Shown here: positions 43,801-51,436 of the stretch, in pieces
Layout of the letters: each line of letters begins with the position of its first letter
How positions within the stretch are numbered: position 1 is the stretch's first letter
Position numbers and translations under genes: made by a program
NCBI GenBank assembly: GCA_964538065.1
Contig: CAZIDG010000013.1
Location: 1-64,000 of the forward strand
Length of the DNA: 64,000 nt
Reading direction: 5' to 3'
Origin: G963664225 sp964538065
GTDB lineage: Bacteria; Verrucomicrobiota; Verrucomicrobiia; Limisphaerales; UBA1319
Notes under the pieces: model-generated
The model's database searches: none
Seen by the model: only the letters and a program-made list of their open reading frames with translations
Told to the model about the DNA's origin: nothing

Positions 43801-43886
43801 GAGGTCGCGGGTTCCCCGGACCAAACGGACATGGTGACCGCCGCGATCAGGACACAACATGCGAGCCCAAATATTTTCACATTCAT
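40854..43886 (-). CDS. Glycoside hydrolase family 2 protein, exported
   Basis: The protein has 1010 residues from the ATG at 43886 with a signal peptide (MNVKIFGLACCVLIAAVTMSVWS). The sugar-binding jelly roll (WYWREFVIPP, VWLNDIDVGGHEGG), the immunoglobulin-like domain and the TIM barrel are in GH2 order. The acid/base Glu is in FGLVNEMGNG and the nucleophile in FLSEYGIGS. The last 250 residues include a GATase-like segment (LLVGAPTLTDEDRAHLLQQIAQGCAAVFLDP), an added domain. Beta-galactosidase, mannosidase or glucuronidase activity is possible. It is translationally coupled to the dihaem gene. Confidence 0.9.
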   Translation of the reverse strand: MNVKIFGLACCVLIAAVTMSVWSGEPATSTSSYVSLDGGDWRVAGDPANAGQNQAWFQKPADGAKPARVPGILQESLPGYHGVAWYWREFVIPPAPRSQDRCLIRFHAVDYLARVWLNDIDVGGHEGGETPFTLDVTSSIKPGQTNRLAVRVLNPKAEPIDGIVLDQTPHRNKVPSGIGVGGSYNSGGITESVEVFWVPALRITDVFARPNWTNGEVRVQVTFSNATPSAVAGRLHWTIAPATSGEAMARLNLERPIPPGVSVVDCLLTVPQPHLWGPEDPYLYHLTTRAAYDGHPEGDERLTRFGFRELRVEKGYFRLNGKRLFLKSAHTGNHCPVGAILPPAEALDLLRKDLVYMKACGFNTVRFIAGMAHPYQLDLCDELGLMVYEENLASWLLADSPKMAERFDANLREMILRDRNHPSIVIFGLVNEMGNGPMSQHAQASLGLLRSLDDTRLVLQQSGRWDGQYNVGSVCNPGQTQWQHMWGVENPNYAGTAKGGPWGGYFEGAGDAHVYPSTPHTPAIEAGIRNLGRDSKPVFLSEYGIGSLMNAIRELRHYEQIGANPDWDDFKYFKQTEEKLAADWRRLGMNGVYAFPEDMLRESQRLHVRQRELGLSLIRSNPKICGYNLTGMLDHGYTGEGLWTFWREFKPGIVDALQEGFAPLRWCLFASPMHAYAGRPVKLEAILANEDVLKPGRYPVCLRVMGPQGVAWEKKLEAVVPQPASGEEGPLAFPVFSEDVTLAGPAGRYTLVATFEHGGAPAAGRLTFHLSEPEATQAATPAIPVAGLGIDARVQAWLAARGVTVTPWKPAGNDARQVLLVGAPTLTDEDRAHLLQQIAQGCAAVFLDPGVFRKDNDPVGWLPLKNKGRLTQFSDWLYHKECVAARHSLFAHMPAPGIMDWDYYGPLITSVFYEGQDTPQEVAAAAFAICHSSRPDGYASGLMLGAYPLGHGKFYLNTFNVLDQVDRHPAAGRLLLNIVSCAQAAAQGPALPLPTDFAATLRELGYPSKP

Positions 43887-44117
43887 GCGACAGGAAACGG
43901 GTTGGAATTCACGGGACGGCTTGTAGTATAGCCCCCCGGCAAGGGAACACAACCTAAACCCGAGCAGGAATTTTGGAAACAGCCGCGCCGGGCGGATGTG
44001 GGCTCCCATGCTGGTCTCCATGGAGCTCTTGTCGAGAAGGCCCATTTAATGATAATGGAGACGTCACAATGACAGAGCATCGAAACGTTGGCATGTCGAT
44101 TATTTGAACGATCCAAT
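43887..44117. other. Divergent promoter region between GH2 and sugar porter
   Basis: 231 bp serving both the minus-strand GH2 unit and the plus-strand sugar porter. No clear inverted repeat operator was seen. Confidence 0.4.
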
Positions 44118-45443
44118 ATGAAAGCCCGTATTTTATTATGGTCCATTACCTCGGCGCTGGCCGGGTTCCTGTTCGGCTTTGATACCGTGGTCATCTCCGG
44201 GGCCGAGCAAACCATCCAGGCTCTCTGGAATCTCAGCCCGGGACTCCACGGCATTGCCATGGCCTCGGCGCTCTACGGCACCGTGCTGGGCTCCATGCTG
44301 GGAGGATGGCCTTCCGATCGTTTTGGCCGAAAGGCCACGCTCCTTTGGGTCGGGGTCCTGTACGTCATATCGGCCGTGGGTTGCGGTTTTGCCAGTGGCA
44401 TAGGCGTTTTCATTGCCGCCCGGTTTATCGGGGGACTCGGCATTGGCATCTCGACAGTGGCGGCGCCGCTCTACATATCCGAGATTTCGCCACCGGCCTA
44501 TCGCGGGCGCCTGGCGGGCATGTTCCAGTTTAATATCGTCTTCGGCATCCTGATCGCCTTCGCCTCCAACTTTCTGCTCAGGGATGTGGGCGAAAATGCC
44601 TGGCGATGGATGCTCGGGGTGGCTGCATTTCCATCCATCCTTTACACGGTCATGTGCATGGGGATACCGGAGAGCCCGCGCTGGCTCATTGGCCGCAAAG
44701 GGGACCGCCAGGCTGGCATCAAGGTGCTCCGGCTCATCGAGCCGGATGCTGCTCCTGCACAGATTGAGGCGCATGCAGATGCCATTCAGTCGGCCTCTTC
44801 CGAACACGTGGTGGCCTCGAAATTCTGGACAATCCGTTTGCGCGTTCCCATCCTGCTGGCCTTCTTGATCGCCTTTTTCAACCAGCTTTCCGGCATTAAT
44901 GCGATTCTGTACTTCGCCCCGCGCATCTTCGAGTTGACTGGCCTCGGTGCAAAAGCTGCACTGCTTCAATCCGTGGGCATCGGTGTTACAAACCTCATTT
45001 TCACCTTTGTTGGGCTGTGGTTGATTGACCAGCTCGGACGACGAACCCTCCTGTTTATTGGATCCCTGGGATACATCATTTCGCTGGGGCTGACGGCCTG
45101 GGCATTTTTTACGCAGCATTATGCCATTGTCCCCGTGTGCATCTTTGCCTTCATCGCGGCTCATGCCGTGGGGCAGGGGGCCGTCATCTGGGTGTTCATC
45201 TCGGAAATATTCCCCAACCGGCATCGTGCTGAGGGCCAGGCCCTGGGAAGCTTTACCCACTGGATCTTTGCCGCCCTCCTCACAACCTTTTTCCCCAAGA
45301 TGGTTACTTCCCTGCCTCCGGGATATGTGTTTCTCTTCTTCTGCGGCATGATGGTGCTTCAACTGGTCTGGGTGCGGTTCATGATGCCTGAGACCAAGGG
45401 GGTCCCGCTTGAGGAGATGCAAAAGAAACTCGGCATTCAATAA
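44118..45443 (+). CDS. MFS sugar porter (sugar:H+ symporter)
   Basis: The protein has 441 residues, 12 predicted helices, and belongs to the sugar porter subfamily. Signature motifs are GFLFGFDTVVISG (helix 1), DRFGRKATLL (loop 2-3), PLYISEISPPAYRGRL, PESPRWLIG, NQLSGINAILYFAP, DQLGRRTLLF and PETKGVPLEEM near the end. It takes up a monosaccharide with protons in the inner membrane. The fructokinase gene follows after 14 bp, which suggests fructose or a related hexose. Confidence 0.95.
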   Translation: MKARILLWSITSALAGFLFGFDTVVISGAEQTIQALWNLSPGLHGIAMASALYGTVLGSMLGGWPSDRFGRKATLLWVGVLYVISAVGCGFASGIGVFIAARFIGGLGIGISTVAAPLYISEISPPAYRGRLAGMFQFNIVFGILIAFASNFLLRDVGENAWRWMLGVAAFPSILYTVMCMGIPESPRWLIGRKGDRQAGIKVLRLIEPDAAPAQIEAHADAIQSASSEHVVASKFWTIRLRVPILLAFLIAFFNQLSGINAILYFAPRIFELTGLGAKAALLQSVGIGVTNLIFTFVGLWLIDQLGRRTLLFIGSLGYIISLGLTAWAFFTQHYAIVPVCIFAFIAAHAVGQGAVIWVFISEIFPNRHRAEGQALGSFTHWIFAALLTTFFPKMVTSLPPGYVFLFFCGMMVLQLVWVRFMMPETKGVPLEEMQKKLGIQ

Positions 45444-45457
45444 AGGGAGCTGACTGC

Positions 45458-46357
45458 ATGAACAAACACCTGAAGATCGTCGGCATGGGCGAGCTGTTGT
45501 GGGATTTGCTGCCGGGCGGGAAGCAGCTTGGCGGCGCACCTGCGAACTTCGCCATTCATGCCCGCCAATTGGGTGCCGAGGGCCTGGTCGTTTCCTCGGT
45601 GGGGGCTGATCCGCTTGGACGCCAGATCCTTGAGCAACTCGGCTCCTGCGGCGTTCCGACCGATGCCATCACGATCCATCCCACGCTGCCCACCGGCACG
45701 GTGACCGTGGCTGTGGCTGAGGATGGCCAGCCGCGATTCACGATCCACGAGAATGTTGCCTGGGATGATATCCAGCCCAACCACGCTGCCCTTGAGGCGA
45801 TCCGCCATGCCGATGCGGTGGTTTTCGGCAGTCTGGCGCAACGAACCGCGAAATCGCGCCAGGCGCTTCGCGATCTGCTTGCGCTCGTGCCATCGAAGGC
45901 CGTGTGCGTGTTTGATATCAACCTGCGCCAGCACTACTATTCACTCGAAACGATTGAGTACGGTCTTCGGCGCGCGAATGTGCTCAAAATCAATCACGAG
46001 GAACTGGCTGTGTTGGGCAGCATTCTGGGCATGCGTGGGGATGAACGTGAGCAGGTCAGCCATTTGGCCTCGCGGTACGACTTGAAAGTGGTGTCATTGA
46101 CCCGGGGAGCCAGCGGCAGTCTGCTCCATGCCGAAGGCAGGTTCTCTGAGCATCCCGGCTTCCCTGCCAGGGTGGTCGATACGGTTGGAGCGGGGGACGC
46201 CTTCACGGCCTGCCTGACCCTGGGGTTGCTCCATGGTTGGGATCTTGAGCGCATCAACGGTCGCGCCAACGAGATTGCCGCCTATGTCTGTGCCTGCCCG
46301 GGTGCCACACCTGCCTTGCCCGAAACGATGCGTGGCTGGTTTCGTGGCGATGACTGA
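45458..46357 (+). CDS. PfkB-family carbohydrate kinase, fructokinase-like
   Basis: The protein has 299 residues. The N-terminal PfkB signature (LGGAPANFAIHARQLGA) and the C-terminal catalytic one (VVDTVGAGDAFTACL, with the catalytic Asp) are intact. GELLWDLLPGG at the start is typical of the fructokinase branch. It phosphorylates the sugar imported by the neighbouring porter, probably fructose to fructose 6-phosphate, in the cytosol. The genes are in one operon with a 14-bp gap. Confidence 0.92.
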   Translation: MNKHLKIVGMGELLWDLLPGGKQLGGAPANFAIHARQLGAEGLVVSSVGADPLGRQILEQLGSCGVPTDAITIHPTLPTGTVTVAVAEDGQPRFTIHENVAWDDIQPNHAALEAIRHADAVVFGSLAQRTAKSRQALRDLLALVPSKAVCVFDINLRQHYYSLETIEYGLRRANVLKINHEELAVLGSILGMRGDEREQVSHLASRYDLKVVSLTRGASGSLLHAEGRFSEHPGFPARVVDTVGAGDAFTACLTLGLLHGWDLERINGRANEIAAYVCACPGATPALPETMRGWFRGDD

Positions 46358-46427
46358 CCTGGTGGCCAGGCCATCGCAAGGGGGGACGGTGGCAGACCCA
46401 TTCCAGAGCAGTGTCACCCGATGCTGA

Positions 46428-48977
46428 TCAGTTGCCCGTTTCCTGGATGACGATGTTTCTGAAGGATATCTCGGCGTTGGAATTACCGTGAATTTGGAGT
46501 GCCACAAGCCCGCTCAGGGGAATGGCAGAATCGGTTTCGGTGTAATCCACTGTCTTGACCCCGTTGAGCACGATCTGGATTCGCGGCCCCATGCAGCGCA
46601 CTTCGTAACGGTTCCAATCGTTGGCCTTTTCGAGCTCGGCGACCTGTGATTCCGCAGGACGTGACAGGAATTTGTTCCGGCGCGATTCGTCATAAAGACA
46701 GCCCGAATAGCCAGCGCCAATGTCCGCCTGGAAACCGGCCATCTCGTGGGCCGGGTCCTTGAGCCTTACGCTGTGGAACTGGACGCCGCCATTGATGAAG
46801 CCCGAGGTTCCGACCAGCTTGTACTCCAGGCTCAAAACGAAGTTGGTGTAGCCGCGCAATGTTGCCAGGAATTCATTTTGCGCGTTGCCCTGCAGGGAAC
46901 CTCCCACGATGACACCGTCGCGCACCTTCCAGACATTCGTGTTGCCTTCCCAGCCAGCCATGGAATGGCCGTCAAAGATCGGGGTCAACAGGCCTTGTTT
47001 GAGAAGATTGGCGGCCGCGTTGCCGGCTTTGTCGCGGAGGTCTGCATGGGTGGCGGTTGCGGCGATTTTATCAAGCACGTCCCTGGCTTCAGAGGCACAT
47101 CCTTGTCTGGCAACCGCGGGAGCCATGTTGATGATTGGTATCACGGCCTCCTTTTCCAGTTCGGGATCCGCCACATGCCGCGCCAGCAGACGATAGCTCT
47201 CGATGGTGTTCAACCGGCCCAGTGCGGACAGGATCAGACGGCGGTCCTTGGTGGTCTGGGCCATCTTGTCAGCCCTTCGCATCCATTCGACGATGACACC
47301 ATCGGGTTGCTGATGATTCTCGGCCGTGGCCATGGCCAGGCGGATCCCGGCCTCCAGGGCGCTCGCCCGATGAGCCTCATTGGACTCTGCGAAGGCGAGA
47401 AGGTCTTCGATGGGTGCCGGATCCGGCCAGTTGCCCAAAAGCTCGATGGCGTTGGCTGATGCCCTGTCATTGGTGCTTCGCAAATCGGCTTTCAGGACAG
47501 GCAGGACTTTCGGACAGCCAAGAGTTGCCAGAACCCTGAGCCAGCAGAATTTCTGATTGAGCTCGGAGGTTTGGCTGAGCTGAGCCAGCAGGAGTTCAGC
47601 CTCCTTTTCGGGCGCTGTGCTTTTCTGGCAAATGCGGATGATCGCCACTCCGGCATGGTTCAGGTCGGCTTCGTCCGTATAGGTGCGCGTGAGTGAGATC
47701 ATCCCAGGCAATTCGGGCGGACCGGCCAGCACACCCAGGGCATCGAGGGATGCCGTGCGGAGGCTTTTGTCCGATTGGGCTGCCTGTTTGAGAAGCTCTG
47801 CGGTGGCATTGGTCATGCCACGCGCACTCGCAAGACGGACCAGCCGGAGCCGGTATGGCGCCTCGCTGGCCGAGGACAATGCCTCCATGATGGGTTTGTC
47901 CACAGCAGTTCCTTCCATGCGTTCGAGAATGCGCAGCGCCAGGGCTGTTTCCTCGGGAGCGCGATTTCTCTGCAGGGCCTCGAGAAAGACCCCGGCATCC
48001 GCAGGGCCGCCCAGTTGCCCAAGAACCCCCAAGGCTGTTTTGCGAACCTCACCCTCGTTGCTGCTTGCCTTGGTCTTGATCGCGGCAAGGGACTCATGAT
48101 TATGACAATCCAGCAATGCAGTGAGCAGCTGCACCTGGAGCTCGGGGCTGGCCTTGTCCAATTCGGCGTTCAAGGCGCTGGCCAGGGCGTCACTGGGAAT
48201 TTCACGTATGGTCAACAGGGCCACATTGCGGATGGCGCGATCCTTCGATCTTAATTGCTCCATGAGAAAGGCCGGCGCCTTGGATTTTCTGGCCAGGATG
48301 GCGCCCCGTGTTGCCGCTGCGCGGGTGTTCATGGGAACCCTGGCCTTGCATACCGCATCGTAGAGTTGCACGGCCGTTGCCGCATGGCCCTCGGCAAGCT
48401 GCTGCTCGGCCGCCAACAGGCAGGCGCTTGCGGATTCACCCCGAAGCGTGTCGGCTCCGTTGCTAAGCGACTGCTTGAGGATATGGACCGCCTTGGTGTC
48501 GGCAATGCGTCCCAAGGCCAGCAAGGCTTCCTTGGCGACGCCGGAATCTGGATGGGTGGCCAGTGGTTCAAGCAGGGGGACCGACCTGGCATCGCGCAAA
48601 ACGCCAAGGGAATTGATCACGCCTGCAAGCTGCCTGCCTTTAAGGGAACCTGCAGCCGTGCGGAGGGCTTCCGCCGCACTCGGATCAGGGATGCCTTCGA
48701 GTCCACTGCGCGCGTAGGCGCCCAGTTGCTCGTCGCCCAGGAGCATGGCCAGGGCAGGGACGGCTTCCTTGCCGCCGATTTCTCCAAGCTGCTGGCAAGC
48801 GCGCGCCTTTTCATAGAGCCCGGCATTCGAACGCAGGACCGCGATGAATCCTTCGGTTGAGTCAGAACGGTCGGCTGCGCAGATGTTGTAATGCATCCAA
48901 CATGCCGAAGCCATCGCCAGGAGAAGAAGTCGTTTGAACATGGTGGTCATGAATGGGGTGAAAGATTGGGTGTTCAT
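46428..48977 (-). CDS. HEAT-repeat protein with C-terminal DUF1080 domain
   Basis: The protein has up to 849 residues from the ATG at 48977; ATGs at 48950 or 48941 are also possible and put the signal peptide (FKRLLLLAMASACW) nearer the end. Residues about 40-640 are HEAT-like helical repeats (ALLALGRIADTKAVHILKQ). The C-terminal 190 residues are a DUF1080/3-keto-disaccharide hydrolase domain of the concanavalin type (IFDGHSMAGWEGNTNVWKVRDG, GVQFHS, NDWNRYEVRCMG). DUF1080 enzymes hydrolyse 3-keto-glycosides. It follows a Tat oxidoreductase gene by 4 bp, the enzyme expected to make a 3-keto substrate. Confidence 0.88.
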   Translation of the reverse strand: MNTQSFTPFMTTMFKRLLLLAMASACWMHYNICAADRSDSTEGFIAVLRSNAGLYEKARACQQLGEIGGKEAVPALAMLLGDEQLGAYARSGLEGIPDPSAAEALRTAAGSLKGRQLAGVINSLGVLRDARSVPLLEPLATHPDSGVAKEALLALGRIADTKAVHILKQSLSNGADTLRGESASACLLAAEQQLAEGHAATAVQLYDAVCKARVPMNTRAAATRGAILARKSKAPAFLMEQLRSKDRAIRNVALLTIREIPSDALASALNAELDKASPELQVQLLTALLDCHNHESLAAIKTKASSNEGEVRKTALGVLGQLGGPADAGVFLEALQRNRAPEETALALRILERMEGTAVDKPIMEALSSASEAPYRLRLVRLASARGMTNATAELLKQAAQSDKSLRTASLDALGVLAGPPELPGMISLTRTYTDEADLNHAGVAIIRICQKSTAPEKEAELLLAQLSQTSELNQKFCWLRVLATLGCPKVLPVLKADLRSTNDRASANAIELLGNWPDPAPIEDLLAFAESNEAHRASALEAGIRLAMATAENHQQPDGVIVEWMRRADKMAQTTKDRRLILSALGRLNTIESYRLLARHVADPELEKEAVIPIINMAPAVARQGCASEARDVLDKIAATATHADLRDKAGNAAANLLKQGLLTPIFDGHSMAGWEGNTNVWKVRDGVIVGGSLQGNAQNEFLATLRGYTNFVLSLEYKLVGTSGFINGGVQFHSVRLKDPAHEMAGFQADIGAGYSGCLYDESRRNKFLSRPAESQVAELEKANDWNRYEVRCMGPRIQIVLNGVKTVDYTETDSAIPLSGLVALQIHGNSNAEISFRNIVIQETGN

Positions 48978-48981
48978 GGGC

Positions 48982-50334
48982 TTAGATGTGAAAACACCAT
49001 GGTTCCCGCGTGGCCCGTGTCCGCATGCGGTTGGCTTCTTCATCGCCGACAAACTGTTCCTTGACGGGATCAAAGGTCAGTTTGCGCCCCAACTGCCAGG
49101 AGAGTTGGGCGGCAAAACAGGCCAGATGCGAATGGCGCATGATATCCTGATTGCAGACCGGCCTGGCCCTGGATCTCATGCAATCGAAGAAATTGCGCCC
49201 ATGTCCCGCTGCGCTGAGCCCGTTGCCGCCGACATTCGATTTCACTGATTTTTGGAGACTCTCCGAAAGAATGATCTGGCCATTGTCTCCGGTCTCGACC
49301 CATCCTTCGTCCCCCTCAAAGCGCACCGGGCAGGTGCCTGTTGAGGTGTGGTATTGCGGATCACGGTTGCCGAAGGCAGTCGGGAGAAAATCACACACCA
49401 ATTTAACCCCATTGGCATACCTGGCGGTCACGGAGGTCGCCGACGCCTCGTACTCCACAGGGGTGGTGTTGTCAGCAGAGTTGGCCCATTGGCAGAGGTC
49501 CACCGTATGGGCGCCCCAATCGAGGAAATTCCCCCCGGCTTCAAAATCATGATGACCACGCCAGCCACCGCTCACATACCGGCTGTTATACGGCCGCCAT
49601 GGGGCGGGACCCACCCAGCGATCCCAGTCGCATTCGGTCCTGGGCGGTTCAGGCTCAGCAGGCAGCCAGGCGTAGCCCTTGGTGGGAACGTAAACCGAGG
49701 CATGGAGAGTGTGAAGACGTCCCAGTTTGCCGCTTTGCGCCAGCCAGACTGCATATTGAAAATTGCTCACACTACGCCGCTGGGTGCCGGCCTGGAACAC
49801 GCGACCATGGCGATGGATGCCGTCGGCCAGCGATTGAATCTCACCGATGGTCATGCCGCACGGTTTTTCGCTATAGACGTCCTTGCCGGCCTTGGCGGCG
49901 AGCAGCGACGCCAGGGCATGCCAATGATCGCCCGTCGCAATCAGGACTGCATCAATGTCAGGTCTGTCCAGCAGTTCCAGCATGTCCGAATACATCTGGC
50001 AGTCCTTGTTGTTATAGAAGGCATCCACCGTTTGCTTGACCTGCTCACGGCGGCCTCGTTGCACATCGCAGATGGCGACGAACTGGACATCTTTCTCGGG
50101 GAGCATCACGCTCAAGTCGTACTGGCCACGGGGGCCAAGGCCGATGCCCGCCAGCACGATCTTCTCGCTGGGCGCCACAGCGCCATCGCGTCCCAGGGCG
50201 CGTGCGGGAATGAACATGGGTACGCCCAGTGCGCTTGCGGTGATCGTTGCCCTGGCAAGAAAATCCCTTCGGCTCATCCCTGCGGGCTTTACATCCTGTT
50301 TGCTCTGATGTGGTTGCGGAATCGGCGTACTCAT
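48982..50334 (-). CDS. Gfo/Idh/MocA family oxidoreductase with Tat signal (2)
   Basis: The protein has 450 residues from the ATG at 50334. The Tat motif is SRRDFLARATITASALG. The Rossmann fold is seen in VLAGIGLGPRGQYDLS and the EKP in DVYSEKPCGMTI. The insert RYVSGGWRGHHDFEAGGNFLDWGAHTVDL is typical of the Planctomycetota/Verrucomicrobiota branch. It probably oxidises a sugar or glycoside in the periplasm. The gene is first in a unit with the HEAT-DUF1080 gene. Confidence 0.92.
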   Translation of the reverse strand: MSTPIPQPHQSKQDVKPAGMSRRDFLARATITASALGVPMFIPARALGRDGAVAPSEKIVLAGIGLGPRGQYDLSVMLPEKDVQFVAICDVQRGRREQVKQTVDAFYNNKDCQMYSDMLELLDRPDIDAVLIATGDHWHALASLLAAKAGKDVYSEKPCGMTIGEIQSLADGIHRHGRVFQAGTQRRSVSNFQYAVWLAQSGKLGRLHTLHASVYVPTKGYAWLPAEPEPPRTECDWDRWVGPAPWRPYNSRYVSGGWRGHHDFEAGGNFLDWGAHTVDLCQWANSADNTTPVEYEASATSVTARYANGVKLVCDFLPTAFGNRDPQYHTSTGTCPVRFEGDEGWVETGDNGQIILSESLQKSVKSNVGGNGLSAAGHGRNFFDCMRSRARPVCNQDIMRHSHLACFAAQLSWQLGRKLTFDPVKEQFVGDEEANRMRTRATREPWCFHI

Positions 50335-50623
50335 ATCGATTTGGTTTGGAATCCCAAACCTAGCGAAGGTGACCCAGGTGGTCAATGGGCGTTTTCTGTG
50401 CCCCCAGGTGAAACGGTTGCAAAGCTCTTGTGGGGGCATGACTCCGGCCATCGGAACGTCTGATAGACCGCTCCCGTTGTCATCCCAGGACCGCGGGATA
50501 CGCGGCTCGTAAACCCAGTCAGTTCAATCCTGATCATGTTGTGGTCGAACGGCCTCTGGGAGTGGAACCGCAAATGGGGTTGAGAACTGTTCAAAATGGT
50601 GGCAGGAGTATCTTGAAAAGACA
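50335..50623. other. Divergent spacer upstream of oxidoreductase and radical SAM gene
   Basis: 289 bp with no gene seen. It must carry the promoters for both neighbouring genes. No strong -35/-10 pair or inverted repeat stood out. Confidence 0.4.
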
Positions 50624-51367
50624 ATGATCGTCAAAGAAATCATAGCCAGGTCAATCCTCTCGAAATCCCAGATCAATGATTACGCGCTGAATGCCTACGT
50701 GGGGTGTGAACATGGGTGTGTGTATTGCTACGCAAGATTCATGAAGCGGTTCAGCGGACATCCCGAGCCCTGGGGGGAGTTTGTGGATGTCAAAGTCAAT
50801 GCTGCTGAACTCCTTGCCAGGGAGATTTTCAAAAGGAAGGTGGGCACTGTGTGGATAAGCGGCGTCTGCGATGCGTATCAGCCCCTTGAGGAGAAATACA
50901 GACTCACCCGGCAATGTCTTGAAATACTCGTGGGGCAGGGATGGCCGGTGACCATTCAGACAAAATCACCCTTGGTGTTGCGCGACCTGGATCTTTTAAG
51001 GAAATCACCGGCCGCGCAGGTCGGATTCACCATAACCACCGCGGATGAGAGGATGCGCAGGATCTTTGAACCGGGAGCGCCGCCCATCGAACAACGGCTT
51101 GAAGCCCTGCGAAGGCTCCATGCCGAGGGGATCAAAACCTTTGCCATGATTGCGCCCCTGCTTCCAGGGGCGGATAAGCTGGCGGAACTGTTGAAGGGCA
51201 CTGTGGATCATGTCCTGATTGACCGGTACAATTATTATTACGCGCACTGGGCCTACAAAAAATACGGAATGGAATGGGCCATGAGCGAGACCTTCTTCCA
51301 GGAAAAGGGGGAACAGTTGCGGGCCGCCTTTGAAAAGGCTGGGATATCCTGTCAGAAGCTGTATTGA
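50624..51367 (+). CDS. SPL-family radical SAM protein
   Basis: The protein has 247 residues. The radical SAM cluster loop is CEHGCVYCYARFM (CX3CX2C), preceded by NAYVGC. The order of motifs (WISGVCDAYQPLEEKYRLTRQCLE, VTIQTKSPLVLRDLDLL, VGFTITTADERMRRIFEPGAPPIEQRL) is that of the Rv2578c/spore-photoproduct-lyase-like family. It is shorter than true SplB (about 340 residues), so repair of spore photoproduct is not assured. The cluster ligands are intact. It is a single-gene unit, convergent with the GH172-like gene. Confidence 0.9.
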   Translation: MIVKEIIARSILSKSQINDYALNAYVGCEHGCVYCYARFMKRFSGHPEPWGEFVDVKVNAAELLAREIFKRKVGTVWISGVCDAYQPLEEKYRLTRQCLEILVGQGWPVTIQTKSPLVLRDLDLLRKSPAAQVGFTITTADERMRRIFEPGAPPIEQRLEALRRLHAEGIKTFAMIAPLLPGADKLAELLKGTVDHVLIDRYNYYYAHWAYKKYGMEWAMSETFFQEKGEQLRAAFEKAGISCQKLY

Positions 51368-51410
51368 GGCATGCCATTTCCTCCTGGAGAAGGCTGCGCG
51401 TCCTCAAACA

Positions 51411-51433
51411 AGGGCCATGTTTTTCATGGCCCT
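51411..51433. terminator. Hairpin between convergent genes, possible bidirectional terminator
   Basis: AGGGCCATG (51411-51419) and CATGGCCCT (51425-51433) form a perfect 9-bp stem over a five-T loop, in the 69-bp gap between convergent genes. The downstream T content is low in both directions (CATTCATTTC on plus), so termination may be inefficient or the hairpin may protect the 3' ends. Confidence 0.6.
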
Positions 51434-51436
51434 CAT

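Noticed and set aside
44136..45539. A 467-residue minus-strand frame opposite the sugar porter
   Set aside because: The translation is rich in His, Gln and Arg with no domain, while the plus strand has every MFS sugar porter motif.
50624..51367. Spore photoproduct lyase and therefore a spore former
   Set aside because: The protein is about 100 residues shorter than SplB and belongs to the broader SPL/Rv2578c family found in many non-sporulating bacteria.
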